Source: Sclerotiophoma versabilis
Taxonomy: Eukaryota; Ascomycota; Dothideomycetes; Pleosporales; Didymellaceae
DNA length: 64,000 bases
Direction: 5' to 3'
Assembly (NCBI GenBank): GCA_012274445.1
Contig: JAAROD010000033.1
Coordinates: 1,302,001-1,366,000 of the forward strand
The notes beneath the pieces are model-generated. The model did no database searches, was not told the DNA's origin, and saw nothing but the letters and a program-made list of their open reading frames with translations. The position numbers were made by a program, and so were the translations under genes. How positions within the stretch are numbered: the stretch's first letter is position 1; each line of letters opens with the position of its first letter. This document shows positions 46,030 to 57,564 of the stretch, one piece after another.

Positions 46030-46924
46030 GTTGTGAGGTGTGTTGACGGCACGTCGAGCATCACATGAATCCGAATGACAAGTGACGTCGGTATCTTACG
46101 AGTCTGCGTACAGTGCAGCACGCTAATGCAGGCGCCGTCTTCACCGCCAGCTCACATCGGTTGCGCCATCCTGCAGGGACAAGAACGGCAGGCTTGTGCA
46201 CTGCTGATCAGTGCGATCTGAGACAAACAGGGACCGCGTGGCGCTTGTGTTATCGTTCGCGTGGCGTCTCACATTACCATATTGATTAATTTGCGAAACG
46301 CAGTTTCATTTGCTACAGAAAGACACTATCAGGCTAATGATCCTACATGGAGCGCAGCAACCCGCAGTTAGCCTGAACTCCAGAAGGAGGGAAAGCCCAA
46401 ACGACCATACGACCTGACGCCCGGAAGTGATTCCTCAATCTCTAAATCCCGCAGCCTGCCTGGCCGCAGATCTGAACGCCAGAGGAAGCAAACCCGTCAG
46501 ATCGTCCAAAACATGTGGTATCATCCAAAAAAATATTCTCTATCTCGAGATGACAAAGAGATATATGGAAAGCAGAAATTTCAGAAGAGAGCGGACGCCT
46601 GAGATCGAAGGCTACGTGGAAGGAAATGGAAAGAAATCGAACAAAGCGCCTCGCAACAATGAAATGACCTCTTCCAACTTTTGACCGAGACCGTCTAGGT
46701 TATAGACTGTGCCGATAAACTTTTGGTAGATATGCAAAGTGCATTGGCCTATGGTGACAACAAGCCGGAGTAGCAGAAAGGCAAACAGTCGTGGGTATCG
46801 TAACGTCGTTAGGGCATCTAGTATAGACGCCCACACATCCTCCGTAGATCCTCATCGTTCTTCTTCTAGCTCCTCTACGGTCCATGTCGTTTGTAATAAG
46901 ATTACGTGTGTAGTATGTAAACAC
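46030..46924. other. Promoter region of seipin and 3' flank of the next gene
   Basis: About 900 bp without a supported gene. An open frame at 46427-46684 begins with a non-ATG codon and resembles nothing. Confidence 0.4.
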
Positions 46925-49245
46925 CTAAGAGAAAGTGCCCATTCTCGGAGGTGGGCGGCGGGGTGCAGCCATTGATCCTTGCGTCTTGCTGGCACTAGCA
47001 AGCGGCGAGCTTTGCGGAATGGGTGCCATTGGGGCTTTCGCCATCCTTTTCGACTTGGAGCGTTTGCGAAGGGGGGTGATGAGAGCGTCAGCAGACTTGC
47101 CGGATCGAACAGGGCGTGAGACAGCATTTCGAGCCGTAGGGTCGGAAGGTAGTGAAGCGACATCGCGGTAGCGGTTCTGGTTGTTGCGGAACGCAGTGAC
47201 GACACCACGATCGAAGTGCTCAAGCATAACATCCGAGGTAGTCCTCTTGCGATTGCTAGGCGTCTCCTCGATTGAGCTGGCTTGGACAGAGCCAGCAATG
47301 TTAGTCTGCGAGGCACCTGGTGTGGTAGGTGCGTCGGTTTCCTCGCCGTCATCTTCCATGTCGCTGTTGTCGGAATCGTCGCCAAAGTCCATGAAGTCCC
47401 CAATGTTGAGATCGTCCTCGTAGTCCTCGGACTCAAAGTCGTCATCATCGAAAGCGTCCATGCTTCCGTTGGATCCAAGGCTCACGAAAGGATAAAAGGC
47501 TTCTGGAGGTCCGACATTGTCATTGCTGAAGAAGTAGTCGTTTCCAGGAGCCGACCCAAAGATACCAGTGAGCATGATGTCTGTACTGCTGATGGCGTTG
47601 TTCATGGCCTCAGCCTCGCTGTCTGAAACATTGGCAAATTGAGCAAGGGAAGCTCTAGGGCTGTTGTTGGCCGTGCTGCTCGTGCTACTATGAGTCCCGT
47701 TAATGGGTATCCATGGTATGATCTGAGTGCGAGGTCGATAGAAGGTTACTGTCTTGGTAGCTCTGTTTGTAATAGCAATGGCTGCGTTCGGCTCCTTGTG
47801 TATGAAGACTCCTCGCATTGGTGGGATTTGACGACCTGTGGGTCGGTTGCTTCGAGCGAAAGGCTTTGGTGTGCCTGCTCGAGAACCCGGTGCTGACGGT
47901 GGCTGTTGCAGCACAGATTTCTTCGCTATAGGTGTTTGCGGTGGTACGTCGGAGCCAAAGTCTTCTTCGTCAGTGGTATCGCCTTCGTCGGCTGTAATGG
48001 GTTGTTAGTGATGGAGGTAAGTCTGAAGCAGGTCAATATCATACTTTCATAGCCACTAGAGCCGGCAGAAGATTCGTCATCAGAATCGTTCGCTTGAGTA
48101 ATACGTCCTTCTTCGTGATTGAAATCCCAGAACGAAGCATCGGACATGGGAGAGCCTACGTCGCCGTCGTCGTCATTCTCGGCCTCCAACAGCTGTGTCA
48201 AGATAGGGGGCAATTTGTCCTGTTCAAGGAACAGATCTGGAAAAACGCTGCTGTCGAGCTCCGAAGATTCAGACTCGGAGTCTTCTGATACTTGAACCTC
48301 GTCATCAAAGCGAACACGCTTCGTCGAGCTGTCTGAGTACTTTCTCTTGGCAGCTGGATCAGGGGAGGCGGGTAGAGCCTCTGGTTCGAAGAATTGAGCG
48401 AAACCAAAGTCACCCAGACCGGCCATGTAAGACTCGCCGAGAGGTGCAGTGACACTGAAAATGTCATCACTAGCAGAGCTCTCAAGACTGAGTCGACGAG
48501 CATCACGAAACTGATTGAGGAGAGCGGTCGCCTGATGCTCCTGCTCTTGTGCAATGAAGTTTTCTTCTTGTTGCTCAATTGCCTCCATGTCAAACTCATC
48601 GTCATCAGGAATCAGATTTACACCGCTGTAATCTTCATCATCGCTGTCAATGGCGTGCTCATTGGGGTCACTCTCTTGGTAGGTTAGTAGCGGCTTTGGG
48701 CCCATGTTGCTTAGCTTTCTTGCCATCTTACGCCTGGGAAATACTTCTTGATCGGTTATGACATCTCCGAAAAGGATCGATGTGCTTGAGAGATTGCTGA
48801 AGGTACGCTTCTTGTTCTGCGCAAGTAACTGATTCACTGGGTGCTTGCTGGGGATGAGCCCAGTTCCATTGGAGGAAGTCTCATCATCATCCTTGTCGGT
48901 CTCATCGTCGTCGACAGGCTCGATGCGGATGGCAGGGCCTTTGCCTTTGCCTTTCCCTTTCCCACGACCCCGGTACGAGAGTGGAATATCGTCGTCAGTC
49001 TCGTCATCGTCTTGTAGTGTGGCACTGTCGTCTTCTTCGTCTTCTTCAGAAGCCTCCTGGGTGGTGGCCTGCCCGTCACCGCGACCTTCGGTAGAGTGAA
49101 GCGTTTTTGGTGCGGCGTCTGTACTCGAAGTCCGTTGGGTGCTGTAGCGGGGTCGAGCGACAGCGTCGGGGATAAGCTTATGGTTCTGAAGGTGCTTTCC
49201 GATAAGCTCGCCCGAGACTGTTCGTGGGTTCGCGATATGCGCCAT
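46925..49245 (-). CDS. Large acidic nuclear protein, possible Ifh1-like regulator
   Basis: Two exons, 49245-48045 and 47991-46925, give 755 residues; the intron has GTATGA...ACAG borders with CTAAC near the acceptor. The protein is dominated by Asp/Glu/Ser runs (residues about 65-125, 190-240, 300-400 and 550-600). It also has a GKGKGKGK basic patch near residue 100, an RKYSDSSTKRVRFDDEV segment, and a conserved-looking block MRGVFIHKEPNAAIAITNRATKTVTFYRPR (residues about 445-475; here two adjoining stretches). The C-terminus is basic (TPLRKRSKSKRMAKAP). Comparable filamentous-fungal proteins are labelled Ifh1-like transcription co-regulators of ribosomal protein genes. I regard that label as tentative. 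No DNA-binding domain is visible. Confidence 0.7.
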
Positions 49246-51250
49246 TGTGAAGTGGTGATCCTTTGGATAAGCGTTGATTCGAAGGGAAGGAGAGGATGCG
49301 TATCGAATGGAGGCGGCGGATGGAAGGTGGTGGAAGATGCCGATGTTTAGGGAGTCGAGAGGGAGAAAAGCGTTCTGTCGACTATATGTATGGTGTACTG
49401 GGGGTAAGACTCTTCAACTATGTAGAGTCTTTGGTAGGTTCGTCGATGTTCGAGGGTTGAGCCGGCAGAACTAACAAATGCAGTATGTGTTCAGTGCAGG
49501 CCGGACGAATGGTCAATGGTTGAGACGGCTGCGAGCAGATGGTGCTTCACGCAGTCGTGGGGTTGTATCGTCGTGGAGGTTGAAATATCCTGAGCTGGCT
49601 GAAGGGCCCGCAAACTTTCACGAGCCCTCCAGGGATTTAGCACTCAGTGATTGCCTGCGGCATTGTCTCGACGAGGATAGGTATGGGTGTGGTGTTTAAA
49701 AGGTGTCTTTGGGAGTTATCCTGTACGACTTTGGGTGTAGGCGGCAAGAGGAGGGCGGGCAGAAGCAGACGACATTTTTTGGGCGGAGACTCTAGCGCCA
49801 AGCGGCTAGCGGTGAGGAACGACCGGGGGTCCAACACTTTGGTCGGGAAAGAGCGACCGATCCATATGTGATGACTCCCCTGTGCATCAAGCGGGAGCAG
49901 GACTCATAATGCAGGCTTGAATAAGGACAACGCATCCATTGATCTGTAGGCAACCATTGCATCGGTATCTCCCCATTGACTCGAGCATCACGGACTCGTT
50001 TGAATCGTGAACGAGGCGCTGTGCAGCTCGTGTGCCCATCGCAGGAATGCCCCACCGCAGCCAAACCTTGGACTGCAGAAAACACGCAGCGATGAGGCAA
50101 CGGGGCTAGAAAAGAGTATCAGGCCCGGAACGCTGTGTTCCCATTGGCCAGTGTAGATAACGCAGCCGGCGAACAAGCATCCTTGCAGCAAACAGCAGCC
50201 CGCGTAAAGTGCCTTGCAGACCTGTTGCGCGGTGCAGTCAGTCAGCATCTCTGCATGCGTCGCATCTGAACTACGACACCATCTCTGCGACGGTTGATCA
50301 GACTGTCTACCCGTCTCGCGAAAGCACGGCATCTGACGATCAACCCCTCTAGAGGAGGGCCTTGACGTCGTTGTTCTGCCCCTCCACCCAGCTAAATCGA
50401 TACGCACTGGGCTGTTGGCGCCGCGTGGAAAAGGCGGTCTGGCGGTGAAAACGCAGCCGCTGCAAAGGTACAGCAGCGGCCCGCCGCCTGCTGCTTGTGT
50501 GACAAAAGGATCCGGACCATGCAGTTAGTCGATGCCCTTTACATTCGATACTCAAAGATGAGGTGTCTTACGACGGCCATTTCCTGAACATACTTCGACG
50601 CTGTACCGTGGTTCGAACCATGCACATACGTAAAAAAACAACCTCTTTTCACAAGATTTCCTCGGGGCACTGATCATGAGGCTGAGCCCTTTCCTCTTCC
50701 GGCCACAGGATGCAAGCCGTTGGTGGATCTCACAAAAGATGGCCCCTAGGCCTCTGATTCGATCTTTCTCCCGAGTCCGCTCCTGATCTTCAGACGTCCT
50801 GCACACAACCCCCCATCTCATTGGACAGTAGAGTTTTACACACATCTGGGGCAACCGTTCCCATTCGCTGCATCGTGCATCAGAGCAAGCATTTGCCGCG
50901 AACGACCGGGATATCTGTACAAACTCCCCATTTTAATAGCCACAACGCTGGACTTCTGCTGCACGATGATGCTCAAACAAGTCAGTTGAAAGGTCAGTGT
51001 CGCGCAAATACGACGGTCTGGGCAGATTGACAGGTGTCGTGATGCAAGTGGGGAAAGGCAGTGGAGAAACATGCGCGTAAACGCCATCAGGGACTGCAAG
51101 CCAATGCCCATTTCCGAAGACGTCTCACCAAAACCACCACGTGCACTCGCGAGAAGAGAAAAGTTTGAAGAAGGAAGGTGGTCAAGTGTCTGAAGTCGGG
51201 CGTTACGCAATTGGTAAGTTAGGATTTGGTGCGCTACGTGCGAGGTGCCG
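49246..51250. other. 2-kb spacer without supported gene
   Basis: Includes the promoter of the acidic protein gene and the 3' flank of the mitochondrial protein gene. Composition is balanced and several antisense frames are open, but none has motif content, and most lack an ATG. A non-coding transcript cannot be excluded from sequence. Confidence 0.4.
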
Positions 51251-54235
51251 TTACAGACCGTGCTCTGCAGCATCGACCTGTCCAATGACAGAGCGGGGCT
51301 TGTGAGCCTCAAGCTCGGCGAGCTTCGCGAGGCTGCCCAGATCACGAATGATGTCCTCGTAGTCATAGCCTAGACAGTAGAGAAGACGAGCCGCCCATCG
51401 AAGCGTATCGCGCACATGATCACGCGCAGGGGTCATCTCATTTCCTTCTTGACCCCACTGCTCCACTTCGCTTTGGACCTTCCGTAAGATGGCCCAGATC
51501 GTCTGTCTATTTGGGAGAATTCGACCTTGCAAGACGAGAGTGGCACCCGAATCTTGGACGATCTCTATGTTGTCAGGATAGTCTGTAGCCTCTTCACTCT
51601 TTCCAAAACGGAACTGAGGCATAGTGGGCACTCCTCCGGGGGCCCTGAATGGTTCAAAGAGTCTTCCCGGCTTATAGCACCATTGATCAACAAGCTGCTG
51701 CCCTTTCACGCTGTCATATCGGTCGAGAACCCCAGCCAGAATTTGGTTGAAGCTATCTGTGGAGAGCATGACGCTTTGTCGAGAGGAGAAATTGAGGAAC
51801 TGAGAGCAGTATGACTTCCATGCCTCGTCAACAGTGGACAGAATAGCAAGCGTGCAGTTCAGCTCATTCCGTATGGTACTGAGGATGAGGCGCTCCCAAG
51901 TAAAGAGCATCCCAAAGAACGCCTTTTTGGCATCAGCCGCCTCAGTCTCGGATCCTCCAGAAGCACGTAAGAGCTCAGCGGCGAAGGTGGTCAGGATGCT
52001 CGGCCGTGGTGTCCAGGTGTATAGTTTCAGAGCGTGCTTCTGCATGTTCCGAACCGTATCCCATCGCCGAAGCCTGACTTGACTGCGAAACAGTGCTGTC
52101 AATAGCTCGTTGGGCATCCGCTGCTGCTGGGTCTTGGGATCGAGATAACCGGCTCGTTTGACTATGTCCAACACGATGTCATTCTCTCCTGCAAGGGTGC
52201 CAAAGCGCACAAGTGACGCAGCTATGTTTTGATGATTGTATAAGCCCCGGGAAATTAGCGGGCCATCAAGATCCTTCGAGTGGACGAACCAGCGCCCAAG
52301 TTCATACATCTCGGAGTCGGTCGCAAGATCCAACAACTTGGCAAGCAAAGGCACAGGCAAGTTCGTATCGAACGACGGAAAGTCGATTGGCGCTGTTCGA
52401 CTGGTGAAAGGCTCAGCTTGTCGTAAAGGTATAGTCTTCAGAGTTTCGAAGAACTGCTGTAACGACTTCTGCTTGTTGTTGTCTGCATGCTGCTGGAGTA
52501 TGTTGAAAGATTCCATTGTGCGTCTGGTGTCTCCAACGCTGATGAAAGCCCTCATGGCCCGGTGAAGAAGGCTGAGGGGAGCCGTAGTAGGTTCGAAAAA
52601 GTATGGAACTTCATCATCAGCTGCTGGCGATGCGTTTGCCGAGCCAACTTCAGTGCCAAACTCAGCCGCAAGGTTGAACAAGCGAAGTAAGAGCTCTGGA
52701 CGCTTTTCTGGATCGAAGCCGCCTGACTCCAAAAGACGTGTGATAATCGAGTCCCATGCCACTGAGCCTAGACTCAGATTGTTCGCCTCAAGAAAACCCT
52801 TCAAGGTCTTTATGCGATCAATCAAGGTTTCTGGATCTGTGCCACGCGCTCCTACACCCAGGCGCACGTCGTTGATAAGGGCGTCAATAAAAGCGGTCAC
52901 GACCTCGCCGCTGATAGTTCTCCGAGTACGTGCCCGGTCCTCAACACCCGCCACGGCATCTCCACGCATGGGAAACAGTTTCCAGCCTTCTGATACTGAT
53001 GGTAGACGCTGCTGCTCAGCTTCCAAGATTTCGCGCCAACTGATCAGTCCCCACGTATGGTCGCCCTGTCTGGCAGCCAGCTTTTCAAGAATTGCAGTAC
53101 CATCCGCAGTCCAGCCACCGTGCAAGCATGACCAAAGGATGAGCTCCAGCCAAAGCTCAGGTGCAATTTCGGTAATTTCGACCCTGTATCGAGAACCTGG
53201 TATCTCGTGACCAAGAAAGTAAGAGGCTTTCGCTTCGTCCTTTGCAGCTTTCACGGCCGCTTCGTGCGCTCTCCATGACGCATCTGACAAGGCAGTCAAG
53301 ATCTTCGAGGACAGCATGTGCAGCGTTGGTGGTTGCTGTAACGCATACTGGTTGTTTTGTGGACGAAAAACGTACACAGAATCTGGCATAAACCCAATAT
53401 GATGCAGATACGCAATGATCTCCAGAATATGCGACATGACCGTATCCTGTCCAGACTTGTCCTGCTCAGGAGCAGCCAGTATCATGGTGCCTAGGCTCCT
53501 CCATAGTTGGCCAAGAGCCCGCTTAACAATTAGATGACGCAGGTTGATTGTGTCAGGAGCTGCTGTTAGGTCGTCCAGAGAGACTCCAAGCTTTCGTCGC
53601 GGGCGTGTTCGCTCGAGGCGCAGAGGGTTGTTCGTCAAATGGTGTAGGGACTGATCGTCGGTAACTGGCCAGGCGATGTTCTCGAAGAGGTCTGTCTGTG
53701 CTGGAGCTTCGGCCGACTGCTTTCCGCCTTCGGCAAGCTTCTTTGCTATCCAGACTGTCGCCTGCCACCGTCCTTCCACCAAGCCAAGATGACTGAGTAT
53801 GTCATGAGAAGCCTCCTGGGCCTTGTTGATGACGATTGAAAGATCGAGTGAGGTCACCGTGGCGGATACATCTGGCGCGTCAATATACGCGCGGCGTATA
53901 CTGATTGGGAGGAAAGGCTCAATGGCCGAAAGCCATTGCTTGATGTCGCCACGTGCATCGGGGGAGGGTATCGATATGCGGCTTTCGATGGGTGATTTGC
54001 CGCCTTTTGGAGGGTACACGTATACGAGAGGATCTTTCGGATGCTCTCTGGAAGCAGAGGCTGTGGCGCTCTGTGGGTTCGATCGACGTTTCCCGGAGGA
54101 GAAGGGGCGTTTGGAGTTTCGGGACAGCGCAGGAACAAGGAACGCGCAGACAGAGTGGGAGGCAGCGGTGCCACGGCTAGGCGGTCGAAATGCCTGTGTC
54201 AGGGCGCTGCGAAAGCATGTGTGCGCAGTGCTCAT
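51251..54235 (-). CDS. Large predicted mitochondrial protein, helical-repeat type
   Basis: Single exon, 994 residues from the ATG at 54235. Residues 1 to about 50 (MSTAHTCFRSALTQAFRPPSR onward, two adjoining pieces) are rich in Ser/Arg/Ala and nearly free of acids, a strong mitochondrial targeting sequence with an RPFSS-like cleavage area. The rest is mostly alpha-helical with Leu/Ala-rich segments spaced as in pentatricopeptide-like or other helical-repeat proteins (for example AMRAFISVGDTRRTMESFNILQ). I cannot assign a name. Large mitochondrial proteins of this type in fungi commonly act in organellar RNA processing or translation (inference). The upstream neighbour is divergent, sharing a 360-bp promoter. 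Confidence 0.72.
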   Translation of the reverse strand: MSTAHTCFRSALTQAFRPPSRGTAASHSVCAFLVPALSRNSKRPFSSGKRRSNPQSATASASREHPKDPLVYVYPPKGGKSPIESRISIPSPDARGDIKQWLSAIEPFLPISIRRAYIDAPDVSATVTSLDLSIVINKAQEASHDILSHLGLVEGRWQATVWIAKKLAEGGKQSAEAPAQTDLFENIAWPVTDDQSLHHLTNNPLRLERTRPRRKLGVSLDDLTAAPDTINLRHLIVKRALGQLWRSLGTMILAAPEQDKSGQDTVMSHILEIIAYLHHIGFMPDSVYVFRPQNNQYALQQPPTLHMLSSKILTALSDASWRAHEAAVKAAKDEAKASYFLGHEIPGSRYRVEITEIAPELWLELILWSCLHGGWTADGTAILEKLAARQGDHTWGLISWREILEAEQQRLPSVSEGWKLFPMRGDAVAGVEDRARTRRTISGEVVTAFIDALINDVRLGVGARGTDPETLIDRIKTLKGFLEANNLSLGSVAWDSIITRLLESGGFDPEKRPELLLRLFNLAAEFGTEVGSANASPAADDEVPYFFEPTTAPLSLLHRAMRAFISVGDTRRTMESFNILQQHADNNKQKSLQQFFETLKTIPLRQAEPFTSRTAPIDFPSFDTNLPVPLLAKLLDLATDSEMYELGRWFVHSKDLDGPLISRGLYNHQNIAASLVRFGTLAGENDIVLDIVKRAGYLDPKTQQQRMPNELLTALFRSQVRLRRWDTVRNMQKHALKLYTWTPRPSILTTFAAELLRASGGSETEAADAKKAFFGMLFTWERLILSTIRNELNCTLAILSTVDEAWKSYCSQFLNFSSRQSVMLSTDSFNQILAGVLDRYDSVKGQQLVDQWCYKPGRLFEPFRAPGGVPTMPQFRFGKSEEATDYPDNIEIVQDSGATLVLQGRILPNRQTIWAILRKVQSEVEQWGQEGNEMTPARDHVRDTLRWAARLLYCLGYDYEDIIRDLGSLAKLAELEAHKPRSVIGQVDAAEHGL

Positions 54236-54595
54236 TGAGAGATTAGCAGCCAGAACGGTGAGAATGAATGCTTGCGCTCGAGGCGTTGCCTGTAACTTTT
54301 TCCGTCCATGACGCTGACGATTTGCCGTCTAGCGGCCTGCCGTAGCAAGCGCGGCGTCGTTAGCGCGTGCCTGCAGCCTGACCCTGACATCTGCCTGGGA
54401 ACACTGGAGCTGCAACGACGCATCTGTGTTTGCTACAAAAAACAGACTGCGCCGCTTTTCGTTTCTTCAAGTTCTGCACACAGCCACTAACATCCTTCTC
54501 TTCGTTCTGTCTTTTGCTCACAGCAGAACGGATATCAACAATTGAGCGCTTGGCTTTCATCTGACGCAGTCGCAAGCACAACTTTGTTTGCAAAC
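54236..54595. promoter_or_regulatory. Divergent promoter, mitochondrial protein / PARP-finger gene
   Basis: 360 bp between the two start codons must contain both leaders and promoters. No specific element assigned. Confidence 0.5.
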
Positions 54596-55790
54596 ATGGG
54601 CGTTTATCGCGTAGAAGCTTCACCCAACAATCGTGAGTGACAACACTATCCAGAGCTCCTAAATATACCTGCAGTCTTGTTTCTGGATCTTTCGTAACCC
54701 TCAATTCTAGGTGCTGGATGCATCAACAAAGAGTGCAAGGATAAAGCATCCAAGATCACCAAAGGCGAGCTGCGCTTTGCTGTCCAGGTCACCATCAAGG
54801 ACCATCAGTCATGGCAGTACAAGCATTGGTACGTCATTCCTCTCGAGTCCTTAAACCCAATATTATGGTCGTGAAAAAAAACACATCGATGATTTTCTGT
54901 ATTTTAACACACTAACTTCACCAGGGGCTGTGTCACACCAAAGCAGATCGAGAACCTGATCGAATCCTCTGGCGGTGAAACGGATATGGTCGACGGTTAC
55001 GATGAGCTTCCTGATGAGTATCAAGAGAAGATCAAGTATGCTCTCGAAAACCACCATGTTCACGATGACGACTGGAATGGCGTAAGTTGACTGAGACACT
55101 GAAATCATTTCAGTGAAATCATTTCGTATTCATCTGTTGACCGCCGCAGGATGTCGAGGCAAACCGCGATGGTCGCACTGGTATGCGCCTCACCAAAGCT
55201 GAGCTGAAGAAGAAGGAGAAGGAGGCGGGTGAAGATGCCGATAGTGAGGCAAAGCCCAAGAAGAAGCGCGCCAAGAAGGCTCAAGCCGACGACGACGAAG
55301 ATGAGGAGGGGGAAGCACCTGCTCCGAAGCAGAAGAGTTCTAAAGCTGTGAAAAAGGAGGACGGTGACGTCGACGACGCACCTGCTCCCAAGAAGCGTGG
55401 ACGCCCTGTCAAGAAGGAGGCTGAAGATGGAGATGGGGCTCCCGCTCCGAAGAAGGCTAGGGCTGCGCGTGGCAAAAAGGTTGAGTACAAAGAGGAAGAG
55501 GATGATGAGGATGAGCCTCCACCCAAGAAGAAGAACAAGGTCAAGGCCAAGGTCAAGAAGGCTGCTGTCGATACTGAAGATGAGGCTGAGCCTGAGAGGG
55601 AACCTGAGGAAGATGATGAGGTCGAGGAAGAAGAGGAAGAAGCTCCCAAGCATAAGCGTGGCAGGAAGGCCGCTACTAACGGCGCTGCCAAAGCACCTCA
55701 GAAGAGGTATGTTTCGTGTACGAACGTCAAATTGAATGCTTACTGACTTGTATCAGGGGAAGAAAGAAGGCCGCCACCGACAACGAATAG
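54596..55790 (+). CDS. PARP-type zinc-finger protein without PARP catalytic domain
   Basis: Five exons: 54596-54632 (37 nt), 54711-54828, 54925-55081, 55150-55706 and 55757-55790, giving 300 residues. All borders are GT-AG and frames fit. Residues 1-90 form a PARP-type zinc finger: MGVYRVEAS, then AGCINKECKD (CxxxxC pair in this copy), KGELRFAVQV, and HWGCVTP supplying His and Cys; in PARP1 and DNA ligase III this finger recognises nicked DNA. The remaining ~170 residues are alternating acidic and Lys/Pro blocks with repeated APAPKK units, a disordered tail with nuclear-localisation character ending RGRKKAATDNE. A DNA-damage or chromatin role is inferred from the finger only. Confidence 0.85.
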
Positions 55791-56698
55791 ATGCACAGGG
55801 TCGCTTCGTGCATCTGCACCCATCACGTTATGTCTTTCTCACGTCTCTAGTGCCACATATTAAAACGGCCATGCGACGCGTTGAATTGTGGCAAAGATCA
55901 TGTACAAAATATACCCTTCTTACAACAGCTGGTAATGAACATTGATATATGAGCGCGTCTTGCTCATGCTTTTTCTGGACCATCTGGGTACCGATGCAGG
56001 GCTCTTGACTTCCAGTTTAGCGTGTTTTAGGTGCTTGAGTTCTCGATGTGACTACTACGCCACATCTTTGGCATTCGACATACTGTGGTACTAGGCACAA
56101 GTTTTGTAGGTGGAGGATATATAACAGGGGTGCTGTTCGGATGTCGCGGAATGAACCTACGGTCTATATAACACTGAATTAGCCTAGTTATGTGCACGAT
56201 ACGATGCTAAACTGTCTTGATGTGTCTTTATCACGGATTCTATAGGTGGAGCAATGACAAAGCTGAGCTCTATCTACCTGAAAAATATAGCCGATGATCC
56301 CGGCTCTGAAGCTTCACCTATGAAACTCATGACGGGTAGCATAGTAGTACGTGATGACCCGTATCTATGTTGTTGCGCACATCATCGACTGCAGACATGT
56401 TTGATTTTTCCTACAGGGTTGACACATATGGTAAGGATGTGAAGCAAACAATTTGGATCTTGTCTGTTAACAATTAGTGCCTCTGGACTTCGTTCGGTTT
56501 CCGTGCATGGACCCCTCACCTGAGTACGCCCGAGAGCAAACGTTTAAACGTCTCTTCTATAAGGACACACCTTGCTTCAATCGTTCTGTCGGCTCAGAAT
56601 CTTAACCTTGTCGTAAATTGCTCCTTCCGTTGCTGAAGACACGGGCACCCCCTCTCAGTGGATCTCCTTACGCCAGCTGACGCGTCTCATCGCCCACC
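55791..56698. other. Intergenic region
   Basis: 3' flank of the PARP-finger gene and promoter of the C2H2 gene. No gene or RNA recognised. Confidence 0.45.
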
Positions 56699-57564
56699 AT
56701 GTACCCTGAATGCGGTGTCTGTGATCGACAATTCAGCAGCTGGCCAGCAGCTCGCCAGCATGCAGATGCTGTTGGGCATATTTATAAGTGCCAAACTTGT
56801 AATGATACATGGTATATGTGGGAGGATGCCCGAGAACATATGGATGATGCAGACCATTGGCAGAAAGCACACAAATGTGAAGCTTGCAGACACAGTTTTC
56901 ACACACGCGCAGAAGCCAAGCAGCATATGTATCAGAAAGACCATTGGCGAATCTACCGTTGCGAGGCATGCAAGAAAGGTTTCGAGAGCGAGAGCAATAT
57001 GCGACAGGTGGGTGCGCGTATAAACCGAGGCTTTGTCTGACCACGGCTGAGCAAGGACAGCATTTGAATAGCAACATCCATCGCGGCACCGATATCGCCT
57101 GTCTGTTCTGTAAACGTGGTTTCGCAACGGCTACGGGCGTGACTCACCACCTTGAAACCGGCTCTTGCCCGAATGCGCGCTCGCTAAACCGCGATACCAT
57201 CTTGACGGAGATCCGTCGCCGTGATCCAAATCATATCATCACAAAAAAACTCCTAACCTACCACACCGAGTCCACCATTACCGCAACTTCCGCGTCTTGG
57301 AACCCGCACACTGGCATGTACGAGTGCTATCTCTGCCACAAGGGCTTCCGTGAGCTGAAGAGCCTTAACAATCATGTCAATTCGCCTACACACAAGGAGA
57401 AGGTGTATCATTGCCCAGGACAAATGTGTGGTAGGGAGTTCAGAGCGCTTGCTGCGCTCTTCAATCACCTAGAGAGCGAGACCTGTGGGACTGTGAGGTT
57501 TGATGCTGTGCAGAGGAATGTCGGTGGGATACTGAGTGGTCAAAGAAGGATCGGATTTGCATGA
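56699..57564 (+). CDS. C2H2 zinc-finger protein
   Basis: Two exons, 56699-57007 and 57061-57564, give 270 residues; the 53-nt intron (GTGGGT...ACAG) sits inside a finger and its removal restores the His pair (FESESNMRQ joined to HLNSNIH). About six to seven C2H2-type fingers are seen: CGVCDRQFSSWPAARQHADAVGH, CQTCNDTWYMWEDAREHMDDADH, CEACRHSFHTRAEAKQHMYQKDH (each shown only as far as its ligands), the split finger, CLFCKRGFATATGVTHHLETGSC, CYLCHKGFRELKSLNNHVNSPTH and CPGQMCGREFRALAALFNHLES. Some end in H-x5-H or H-C variants. Such fungal zinc-finger arrays are usually nuclear nucleic-acid-binding proteins. The target is unknown. Confidence 0.85.

Noticed and set aside
49988..50407. 139-codon minus-strand frame in the 2-kb spacer
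   Set aside because: Composition rich in Cys, Arg and Ser without motif; balanced-GC spacer gives such frames by chance.
50590..50620. TGGTTCGAACCA, resembling a tRNA T-arm
   Set aside because: No acceptor stem, D-arm or anticodon arm can be placed around it; simply a palindrome.
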